A DNA stretch of 64,000 bases from Conchocele bisecta (Eukaryota > Mollusca > Bivalvia > Lucinida > Thyasiridae): the NCBI GenBank assembly GCA_029237695.1, contig CM055265.1, positions 121,907,078 through 121,971,077 on the forward strand, given 5' to 3'. Below, piece after piece: positions 55,935-64,000 of this stretch. Position numbers and translations under genes: made by a program. The notes beneath the pieces were generated by a model. That model had not been told where the DNA came from, ran no database searches, and saw only the letters and a list, made by a program, of their open reading frames with translations. The first letter of the stretch is position 1. Each line of letters begins with the position of its first letter.

Positions 55935-56410
55935 ATGCCCCACTAGAATAGTGGAGGGGTAATTTAGTGTCACCCTTGTCCGTCCATCCCGTCCCGTCCT
56001 TCCGTCCGTCACCAACCTTCTAAGTCGTAAAACATTTAAACCGTACTAGCTATATACCTGAATCTTGGTATGTGACTGCCTTATGGTGAGGAGATGCGCA
56101 AAGTTTATTTCTATTTTTTAATCGACCCGGGGGTCATGGATTATCTCCCCCTCTTCGACTTAGAATTTTCCAGTTTTGGCTTGTAAGACGTAAAACTTTT
56201 AAACCGTACTTGCTACATACATGAACCTTGGTATGTAGCTTCCTTATGATGAGTAGATATACAGAGTTTATTTTGATGTGTGATTCGACCCATGGATCAT
56301 GGATTATCTCCCCTTTGGACCTGGAATTTTGCCTCGTTTAATATCAAAGCGATATGTGGGGCATCCGTGTTATATGAACACATTTCCTAGTTTACAAATA
56401 TGTTTCATCA
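55935..56410. repeat. Family U copy with CCCGT head
   Basis: ATGCCCCACTAGAATAGTGG, a short GTCC/CCCGT tract, then two units with CTTGGTATGT, CCTTATG[GA]TGAG and GGATTATCTCCCC. It ends at about GGGGCATCCGTGTTATATGA. Confidence 0.7.
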
Positions 56411-56466
56411 CGTTTTACGTATACTAATGAGTTGACTTATATGAGGCCCCAATATCACACGGATCC

Positions 56467-56710
56467 GGGTCCCTTTTCACTAAACTTCGTACGACTAAAA
56501 TGTTCGTAAGTGCAAACTTATGATTGTCTGTAAATTTCACATTAACAATGTTTTCTTGTAAATAATTATTGGATTTACATTTATTGAGCATAGGCTGCAT
56601 ATGCAGCCTATGCTCAATAAATGTAAATCCATAAATTGAAATTTACAGACGATCTTAAATTTGAACTTACGAACATTTTAGTCGTAAGAAGTTTAGTGAA
56701 ACGGGCCCCC
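56467..56710. mobile_element. Family A MITE, best-preserved copy
   Basis: CCCTTTTCACTAAACTTCGT to AGAAGTTTAGTGAAACGGGC. The centre AGGCTGCATATGCAGCCT is a perfect 18-bp palindrome inside long arms. Confidence 0.92.
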
Positions 56711-56929
56711 GGTTTCCGTGCTGGTCTTCTCATTAGTTGTATGATAATGCACATTGTGTACATCGTGCCTGCAGTCTAGACATGACACATGTACATGGCC
56801 AACCGCCTGCTAAAACAACCCGTATGCAATGTGTGACCAGCCTATAATATAAATATCATTTGCAATCAAATATAGTCAATTGACTGATCGAAAACAAATT
56901 ATTCAATTTCCTAGACTTATACAAGATCA

Positions 56930-57020
56930 TGTTGACTTAATAACGACAAGCGTAGCCCCTGATCAGCCTGCGCAGATGCGCAGGCTGATCTGGGGCTACG
57001 CTGGTCCCATAACTGGATAG
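56930..57020. repeat. Family H copy with tight palindrome
   Basis: GCGTAGCCCCTGATCAGCCT...GCGCA faces GCGCAGGCTGATC...GGGGCTACGC at about 56949-57003, nearly perfect. Confidence 0.8.
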
Positions 57021-57216
57021 GTCCCTTTTGATCATCCGGGGCCAATTTCCGTCCATACAAAGCAGGTTCCATCACCGGTCCCAGGGGGTTGTATGCCAGA
57101 GAACGGTCGCCTTATAAATAAATGGTCAATTCCGGCGATTGTGACCACAGCGCTACTCGCTTTGGCTTCCGTTGGTTTTTCAATGTAAACAAGAAATGGC
57201 ATCGTTAAACGAAGCT

Positions 57217-57708
57217 TATCCCCTCGCTGGGAGCCTTTATAATAGAAACATAAATAAAAAAACATGTCCTCGGCGACATTAACCTTGGGCGGACGAACGT
57301 GGGTCGTACTGACAGCCTTGATAATAAAAAAAGAAAATAATAAGTAAAAGAAGCTTTAACAGTTTTGCCTTAACAAATTTGCCTTAAAACAAGGGGAACA
57401 TAAGTCCTCAGTGACCTTGATAGTTGGCGGTCGGACGTGGGTCGTATGCAAAACAAAGTACCATCCATTGACACACATTGTGGCCGAATATTATCAAAAT
57501 TGGTGAAGCGGTTCATGAGTTATTGAAACATGCAAGGTGTTACTACGTACGTACGTATATGGACTAATGCTATATCATCTCTTGCCTATCGGCGAGGGGA
57601 TAATTATTAAGCAGGATCGCCCAAGGTCACTGATAACTTATGTTCACCTTGTCTTTAAGGAAAAATGTTAAAGTTTTTGTTATTATCAAGGCTGCCAGCG
57701 AGGGGATT
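57217..57708. mobile_element. MITE-like element with ATCCCCTCGCTGG ends (family R)
   Basis: TATCCCCTCGCTGGGAGCCT at the left pairs with AGGCTGCCAGCGAGGGGATT at the right. Two diverged internal units carry GGCGGACGAACGTGGGTCGT and GGCGGTCGGACGTGGGTCGT. No coding frame of note. Confidence 0.7.
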
Positions 57709-57717
57709 GGTTTAGTG

Positions 57718-58030
57718 ATAACGAAGCCCTTGTTATTATATATTATCCCGTCAACACAGTGCGTATGTGCCGTGAAACACGGTGCCGTGAAACATTTTTG
57801 ATATCCAGTCAATGCTACTTTTGCATTTTACAGCCATTTATAGGTGTTGACGGGATAAATAGAATAGTAGGTTAGTGCCGTGAATGGAAAACATATCTGG
57901 CGCGGCACGGAAACGGGATGTGCTCGGCAGAGCCTCGCCCATCCCGTTTCCTGAGCCTTGCCAGATATTTTTTCCCATTCACGGCACTAACCTACTATTC
58001 TCTATAACGAAGCCCTTGTTATTATATATT
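57718..58030. mobile_element. Family I double fold-back between 27-bp direct repeats
   Basis: The two-hairpin unit occupies 57745-58003. A 27-bp direct repeat (starts ATAACGAAGCCC, ends ATTATATATT) lies exactly at 57718-57744 and 58004-58030. Unlike most DNA-transposon footprints this is very long. Confidence 0.88.
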
Positions 58031-58578
58031 TCATGCCAGTTTGCATCTCATTTATGCAGCAAAACTTGCTTGATTTGTCCATTGATTGTTCTTATATTGA
58101 AGATGTCTGTCTCGCCCACACATTGATTACAAACATGTTGCGGAATACTTGTTTACCGACCGATTGTAGCCAATGACTTAAACATGGTACCATTCTAGCA
58201 TCAATATGTGTTCAGAAATAGAGTGAGCGAATTACAACCATACATACATGTATACACTATCAAATATACAGGTGGACCACCGGTTGAAGTTACGGAGCAA
58301 GGTATTTAAATACATTAAATATACATAAGAGTTTCAGTAAATGAATGAAATGCAAATAAGTTAAATACTGTTTCAGTTTACTCCCTGTTATTCTCGTATA
58401 ACAGGGCGCACACAGAAACATTCCTTAATGTATGCTTTTCACATACCGATACTCCTTATTTAATGCATTCAATTATTTTTATAGACCTTACTCCGTTGCT
58501 TCAACCTGTGAGGTGGACGACTCGGACATGTGACACAAAATATGCCCATTTAAAAACATCTCATTTACCCACCCACCA
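58031..58578. other. Unassigned DNA
   Basis: About 0.55 kb with no supported feature. Confidence 0.4.
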
Positions 58579-58757
58579 GTAGCCTATTTCACCAACATTG
58601 CAAAGTATACTTTTCTAGCAAAGTATACTTTGAGGGAGAAATTTTTAATTTTAGGATAAATTTATTAATTTTTATTATACTGAATTTATTACAAACATCA
58701 AAATTGCAAAATTGCAAAGTATACTTTTCTAGCAAAGTATACTTTGAGGGAGTAATC
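58579..58757. mobile_element. Family F MITE, broken copy
   Basis: AGTAGCCTATTTCACCAACA to TACTGAATTTATTACA, then a second GCAAAGTATACTTTTCTAGC block in the same orientation instead of the expected inverted arm. Confidence 0.75.
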
Positions 58758-58763
58758 ATATAG

Positions 58764-58787
58764 TAAGTAAGTAAGTAAGTAAGTAAT
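58764..58787 (+). repeat. AAGT tetranucleotide repeat
   Basis: About six copies of AAGT (GTAA) directly beside the broken family F copy. On the minus strand it could be the tail of a retroelement, but the sequence at 58790-59130 shows no recognised domain. Confidence 0.85.
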
Positions 58788-59319
58788 TTGTTTATTATAG
58801 TGACATGTGTTAAACGAAACAGGGAATATGTACAATATAATATTGACGAAAACACCCGGCCCTATGGACCTATATGTCACTTTCAAATGTTAGGTAACAA
58901 ATGCATGTGTAAATATACAATATAAAATAAATAATTAGCACCTAGTTTGAGCAGTATATATCATGTATATGATTAAGTGTAGGTAAAGCTGAATTGGCCT
59001 TAATTTCGCGACGCCACATCTGCTTAATACAGGCATCTTGACGTCCCGGAATCAGGGCCACTTCACGTTCAAAGTTGTCAATTACATGATAACAGTTCAG
59101 ACAATGATCGACATTCAAGTGTTGTATCATACAATGTAGTACCGTGAGTGTGACCTGTGGGTAACGGATTGCACAGATACAATTGCCTGAGGTAGGTTAT
59201 TATCGATGTATAGTATTGACAATGAAGGACTATTTACCAGATTACTTATATATATATGACTACCAGATAAACGGGAATGTCTGCGCGTAAGACCATTGAA
59301 GTAAGCTCCAGGTCGGTAA
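58788..59319. other. Unassigned DNA
   Basis: A 62-codon minus-strand frame (59130-58942) with two Cys in its N-terminal part is not recognised as any family. No other feature. Confidence 0.4.
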
Positions 59320-59440
59320 GTGCACCCGTGCAATCTGATCAGGAGCAACGCTGTGAACAGTGTAGGCCCAGATCAAACTGTACCTATGTGCATTCTGATC
59401 AGGATCAACCCTGTTCACATCTTGGTCTGGTATCATTGGG
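59320..59440. repeat. Family H repeat copy
   Basis: CAATCTGATCAGGAGCAACG, GTAGGCCCAGATCAAACTGT and GTGCATTCTGATCAGGATCA. Confidence 0.6.
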
Positions 59441-59599
59441 CTAATAACCAACAATTTAGATTGTGAGAGGAAATGCGACACAGTATAAACAATCAGGCAC
59501 AGTTAATGTATGGATATTGGACGGGATTACTAGCTAGTCGGTGGAATGTTGTTGCATATAAATTTGTACATAACGTTGTATACATATACATATACATAT

Positions 59600-59836
59600 A
59601 TTTTTCCTGAAATGCCTTATTTCATATAGAACTAACTACTGCATATATTTGATGATTAAAAGTATGCAGAATTATTATACCGAATGTATTACATTATCAC
59701 ATTCAAAATGGCTGTGATAATGTAATAAATTCAGTATAATAAAAATTAATAAATTTATCCTAAAATTGAAAATTTCTCCCTCAATGTATACTTTGCTAGA
59801 AAAGTATACTTTGCAATGTTGGTGAAATAGGCTACT
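59600..59836. mobile_element. Family F MITE, left end lost
   Basis: TTTTTCCTGAAATGCCTTAT to TTGGTGAAATAGGCTACTG. The central palindrome TACATTATCACATTC/TGGCTGTGATAATGTA is decayed. Confidence 0.85.
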
Positions 59837-60300
59837 GGGCAAGATTAACGCAAGCGGCTGTGCAGCGTACGGCACGACAACGGGTGGTGGGATCATGGCA
59901 TGTCAATGTCACAAGTGCGAGTCTTCCACCTGTGTTATTTTAAATGTCAGTTCCAAATGTCAACCTGATGACACCTCACTGACAAGGCATGAACAGCTGG
60001 AAAAAATGTGTTATCGCTCATTTATCACACATATGTATCACAGGTTCTTGAAAACAAGTTTCATATTTCGGTGCTTTATGGGTTATTTCGGTATCTCTGG
60101 TGGTTAGGGTGCATTGTTACCAACATATAATTTACGTCACCTCCTGCGAATTACACGTATACATGTAAGTACGGTCATATTTTGACAGTATAAAAGGGGT
60201 CTGAAAGTTCGGAACGGTGAATGTGTAGATAATTGACGATTTTTGTCGTGTGTAATGATTGAGCAGTAGTAGTTGCACAAAACTATATAAATTACCCAAA
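59837..60300. other. Unassigned DNA
   Basis: No supported feature. A 70-codon frame at 59895-60107 starts with several Cys residues but matches no family that I know. Confidence 0.4.
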
Positions 60301-60304
60301 AACA

Positions 60305-60366
60305 AACGAAATCCAACGAAATCCAGCGAATCCAACGAATCCAACGAAATCCAACGAAATCCACCA
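60305..60366. repeat. Short minisatellite (CGAAATCCAA)
   Basis: About six units of CGAAATCCAA or CGAATCCAA. Minus-strand frames through it read a D-S-L-type low-complexity peptide. Confidence 0.85.
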
Positions 60367-60455
60367 AAATACCCATATGGCATCACAATAATGACATTCT
60401 GTGTTAAACACTCACACTAGCATTATACACTCACAAACACACGCATACACTGTTT

Positions 60456-60776
60456 TATCCCGTCAACACAATGCGTATGTGCCGAGACGGAAACACGGTG
60501 CCGTGAAACATTTTTGATATCCTGTCAATTCGACCTAATCACTGCGTATGCATACGTGCGGTTGTCATACTTGTCGATTCACCGATTTTGAGGATGTAGT
60601 TGGGGCTATTTTATTTGCATGTTAAAGCTATTTGTAGGTGTTGACGGGATAAATGGAATAGTAGGTTAGTGCTGGCAAGGCTTAGGAAACGGGATGGGCT
60701 CGAGCCGAGCCCATCCCGTTTCCTAAGCCTTGCCAGATAGTTTTTCCCATTCACGGCACTAACCTACTATTCTCTA
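60456..60776. mobile_element. Family I double fold-back, copy 3
   Basis: ATCCCGTCAACACAATGCGT...TAGGTGTTGACGGGATAA, then AATAGTAGGTTAGTGC...CACTAACCTACTATTCTC. The second hairpin arm is partly deleted. No long direct repeat flanks this copy. Confidence 0.85.
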
Positions 60777-61515
60777 TATATATTTCTATGTACACTTTAT
60801 TATGTTAATGGTTTCATGTTCAGATTACATTGCCGATAGCAATACGTTGTTATGACGTTGCTGACGTCATGACGTTGTAAACGTATCGGTAACACACGAT
60901 AGTGTAGTAGAATACAGTTAGTTCCCTTACATGTGGGTAAATTAGTTATGTATCTTATATAAACTTTAACAATCTGTTCAAACACCTGTGATTTGTATAC
61001 CGGGACGCTGGCTTAGTGAAGCTACTAGGAATTATTACAAAACGAAAACACAAATTGAATTTCCTGAAACTGCAGTATATGCATCCATATAGTTAGTGAC
61101 ATAAATTCACATAATGTAGTTAGTGGAAATCTAATAAACTGTCTGATTGTACCCCTCATGAGATAGTCCGCCTGTTTGAAACTTCGCTGATATAAGTAAC
61201 CCGTTCAACAATACAGCCCTCTAACGCGGTGATTGCAAACAGCGTAGATCCAGATGAGCCGGCTCGTAACGAGCCGTCTCATCAGGATCTGCACTTTTTA
61301 CAAGAGCTTTCCATATTGTGTAGAAACAAAACATCCTCTTTTCATAAATGAACTAGCCTGCAAATCATTGGATTGGATTAGTTGGAAAGTAAACATATCA
61401 AAATCCATTCCACTCACTTAGTGGTGAATCTATATTATAACTATATTATGTGGCAATGTCTGTAGCTGATGTTGACTGATGACAGAACTTTCATTCAGAA
61501 CCGCATATGTTTTGT
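60777..61515. other. Family H core in unassigned DNA
   Basis: At 61235-61300 AGCGTAGATCCAGATGAGCC and GAGCCGTCTCATCAGGATCT form a decayed family H core. The rest is unassigned. Confidence 0.5.
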
Positions 61516-61649
61516 ACGGAGCCCTGCAGGGGACATGGATTTTTGTATTCATTCGGAACGAATTGTTAAATTGAGGGAACGTATTGTTATTTCGTGGGAA
61601 TGAATTGTTATTTATACGTGAATTATACGTCCCCTGCGGCGCTTCGTAG
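61516..61649. mobile_element. Fold-back minisatellite element, short copy 3
   Basis: ACGGAGCCCTGCAGGGGACA and CGTCCCCTGCGGCGCTTCGT are the family termini. Only about three 21-bp units remain (GGAACGAATTGTTAAATTGA type), all in one orientation. Confidence 0.85.
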
Positions 61650-61802
61650 TTTTGACTTGTTCTGTCGTCTTTAACGTCTTTACAAAATGTATTGCAGAAC
61701 TTCGAAATCAAGTTGGCAAATCTCGTACATGTACAAGGCCGATATTCTCATTCAGAGGTTACACTACGACCACGAAAAATAAGGAAACAAAGACATCCAC
61801 AT

Positions 61803-62058
61803 GTAGTAGGAGGGGAATGTGTATAAAGTGAAAAAATATCTTGTCGGCAGCTGGGTTCGAACCCAGGCCGCCTGCGTGAGAGACGAACACTCTACCACGT
61901 CGCTATAAAAGCCGAACCCAGGCCGCCTGCATGAGAGACGAACACTCTACCACGTCAGCGACGTGGTAGAGTGTTCGTCTCTCACGCAGGCGGCCTGGGT
62001 TCGACCCCAGCAGCCGACAAGATACTTTTTCACTTTATACACATTCCCCTCCTACTAC
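61803..62058. pseudogene. Large palindrome with tRNA-like arms
   Basis: Arms 61803-61903 and 61957-62058 are near-perfect reverse complements. Each holds a tRNA-like block. On the + strand of the right arm GTGGTAGAGTGTTCG is A-box-like, CGTCT-CTCACGC-AGGCG folds as an anticodon arm whose loop reads CAC (valine), and CTGGGTTCGACCCCAG is a T arm. The left arm carries the better B box on the minus strand (GGTTCGAACCC). The T loop is one base short and no proper 5' acceptor strand is present, so these are tRNA-derived pseudogenes. The 53-bp centre repeats part of the left arm. Confidence 0.75.
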
Positions 62059-62185
62059 ACACATATAACTATAATTAAACATTGCGTATGCAGGCGCTTG
62101 TGTGTGTCTGTTACACTATACACGTACATGTATGTTTGAATATTTTCGAGTATGCGACGTAATTTACGTGATTTACGACCACTAT

Positions 62186-62566
62186 CAATGTGCATGATCA
62201 CGTGGTTTCAACAACAATAACAATGAATGAAAGTTTTAAAAGTAAGTACTAGTATTATTTGATATTGACGGAACTTGATGAAATATAGCACGGCAAGCGC
62301 GTCTAAATGAGCTGCATTTGGTGGTCCCGGTGAGTTCGGCACATACGTATGTCCGTTTTTGGTAAGAATCGATTTCTGTGACAGTATTACAGTAAACACG
62401 GACACCGATTCGACTACCAAATGCAGCTTAACAAGATGCGCCATATTTCAGCAAAATCCGTTACATAATAAGGACAAAATAAAAGAATGCGTACTTTTAG
62501 TCGGAGGTGCTTTTGGAAGTTTCAGTAATTGTTATTGTTGTTGTAACCACGTGATCATACACCTTG
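62186..62566. mobile_element. Family D MITE copy 6, 5-bp duplication ACTAT
   Basis: CAATGTGCATGATCACGTGG to GTGATCATACACCTTG. ACTAT lies at 62181-62185 and 62567-62571. Confidence 0.92.
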
Positions 62567-62885
62567 ACTATCAGCAATGCGCAATGCATCATACGTTATT
62601 GTGATGCTACGCTGTCATGTTGCCCCCCTGAATATATATTGACCGGTGGCAGATTCTTTATATTTCTCCAGAACTTAGTAACTGTTATAATTACATGTAG
62701 TAATAGATATATTGAGACATGTATATGTCGTAGAAACATGGTGTCAAAATGCACGACAGCATGCGGTTACCAATATCGCGTGAGTCATCCCGACATGAAC
62801 AAATTGAATTCGTTAATAACTTGCCAATTTCTGGACCAATTTTCAAAGTTTTTTGTTTTATTTAGACAATTTCCAATCTCTACAG
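62567..62885. other. Unassigned DNA
   Basis: No supported feature. A long open frame (62564-63031) runs on into the family A copy and is not taken as coding. Confidence 0.4.
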
Positions 62886-63102
62886 CAGGGGGCTGTTTCC
62901 CTAAACATCATACGACTAAACTGTTCGTAAGTGCAAAATTAATGTTTTCATGTAAACAATTATTGGATTTACATTTATTGTGCAGACTGCATATGCAGCC
63001 TATGCTCAATACATTTAAATCCGTCAATTGAAATTTCCAGACGATCCTAAAGTTGCACTTACAAACATTTTAGTTTGTGAAAGTTTAGTGAAACGCCCCC
63101 CT
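62886..63102. mobile_element. Family A MITE, left arm shortened
   Basis: GGGGGCTGTTTCCCTAAACA to GAAAGTTTAGTGAAACGCCC around GACTGCATATGCAGCCTATG. Confidence 0.88.
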
Positions 63103-63350
63103 GGTGTTCGGAGTTTATTTTCAATTTGTTTTCGTTTTTTCACTCTGACTCGACCTGCCGCCATTTCGACTCGAGCCATCAGTGTTGACGGGCTTTGACA
63201 GACAAAATAGGCTCACGTTGCCTGACACGCCGACCTTGAAATGTATCTGCGGTATGACAAGACGGGCTATCTCGTGCATTGGCTAGTGCGGTGTGATTAT
63301 GAACATGATTGCTACACAGAACCAACTGCTGCGTAATTATGACTGGATAA
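63103..63350. other. Unassigned DNA
   Basis: No supported feature in about 250 bp between the family A copy and the terminal family H cluster. Confidence 0.4.
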
Positions 63351-63351
63351 A

Positions 63352-63560
63352 TGGGGCTTATGGGATTTTTGACAAGTGTAGCTCCTGATCAAATACCACT
63401 CGTGTAGCATGAAACCATTTAAATTGCTTGTTAGAAGCATGATTGGTGGAATGGCGAACAGTGCAGGTCCTGATCAGACTGTGCGTATGCACAGGCTGAT
63501 CTGGATCTACACTGGTACAAAAACTAATACCTCCCATTTCTCCAGTCACAGCCACAATTG
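63352..63560. repeat. Family H repeat copy
   Basis: GACAAGTGTAGCTCCTGATC, GAATGGCGAACAGTGCAGGT, CAGACTGTGCGTATGCACAG and CATTTCTCCAGTCACAGCC. Confidence 0.8.
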
Positions 63561-63689
63561 AATATCAGAGTCTCCCCTTGCAGCTGATGTTGCGCTTAAC
63601 CGGTGTTTGATTGACGTGTAGGGTGAAAGTTTAACTATTACGTCATCGCATGAAAACTAATTCACGTAGAAGTTGTAATAATATGTGAT

Positions 63690-64000
63690 TTTGACTGGAT
63701 AATTTAGGCGTATGGGTTTTGCGGCCAGTGTAGATCCAGATCAGCCTCTGTATCCGCAAGTCTGATCAGGATCTGCACTGTTAACCATTACATGAATCAA
63801 ACGACCCGTCATGATTCGGCCAAGCAATATAGATCGTTATCAGGCTACATGAGTTGTAACGGTTGGGCCGCATCTGCACTGGTCACAAAACACATAAGCC
63901 CCATTTGTGGGAGAATTGGCCAAACGACATTGCGACCAGTGTAATCTCCGATGAAATATCGTTCGCGCAATCCAATCATGGTAGACAACAACCTTTTTAG
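63690..64000. repeat. Family H copies running to the window edge
   Basis: GGCCAGTGTAGATCCAGATC, TCTGATCAGGATCTGCACTG and ACACATAAGCCCCATTTGTG form one copy. From about 63925 GCGACCAGTGTAATC starts another that is cut by the window end. Confidence 0.7.

Noticed and set aside
58788..59130. Retroelement body attached to the AAGT tail
   Set aside because: Only a tetranucleotide run is visible; no RT or endonuclease motif could be read on either strand.
61860..62010. Functional tRNA-Val gene
   Set aside because: Anticodon and T arms are readable, but the 5' acceptor strand is missing and the T loop is short, so a pseudogene or SINE origin is more likely.
62564..63031. 155-codon plus-strand frame
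   Set aside because: Its second half is family A MITE sequence and the first half lacks any known domain.

Overview
The window looks like intergenic or intronic DNA of a marine invertebrate, most likely a bivalve mollusc. The basis is the texture of the sequence: AT-rich DNA, very many short fold-back (MITE-like) elements, GTCC/CCCGT-associated elements, a long tandem array bounded by AGCTCACCTGAGC-type ends, and CR1/Jockey-like and DIRS-like retroelement relics. Species cannot be fixed from the sequence. I found no intact host protein gene, no rRNA and no convincing functional tRNA gene; almost all open reading frames are chance frames in AT-rich DNA or lie inside repeats.

Layout. 0-13 kb: scattered fold-backs (families B, E, F, J, Q), a degenerate tandem region at 3.1-4.9 kb with an 880-bp duplication, two elements whose arms are inverted 21-bp minisatellites (7.49 and 12.87 kb), and several near-perfect palindromes. 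13.87-15.6 kb: 5'-truncated, frameshifted non-LTR retrotransposon. 15.94-19.82 kb: eight copies of a 443-bp repeat with a three-unit higher-order structure. 20-25 kb: families F, D, B, A, a long CT microsatellite and a hAT-like element split by a palindrome. 25.06-29.41 kb: a candidate large element with inverted ends enclosing a second LINE fragment. 32.8-38.4 kb: a dead DIRS-like (tyrosine recombinase) retrotransposon with Gag, reverse transcriptase, RNase H and recombinase. 38.5-49.9 kb: a dense mosaic of MITEs, including a Tc1-like transposase relic cut by a family A insertion and a piggyBac-like MITE. 49.9-56.4 kb: GTCC/CCCGT elements with a nested seven-unit 169-bp array that is itself interrupted by a TA-flanked MITE. 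56.4-64 kb: more MITEs, a fold-back pair flanked by a 27-bp direct repeat, and a large palindrome with tRNA-like arms.

Nothing here works as a pathway. The useful story is transposon biology: many non-autonomous families still show their insertion signatures. Family E copies lie between TTAA sites (piggyBac-like targeting), family D carries 5-bp duplications, one family targets TA, and several nested insertions give relative ages. The most unusual item is a 711-bp TTAA-flanked member of family E (42.2-42.9 kb) that carries a protein-like ORF on the minus strand. Family letters (A to U) are labels made up for this annotation. Boundaries were read by eye and are approximate unless a target duplication fixes them.
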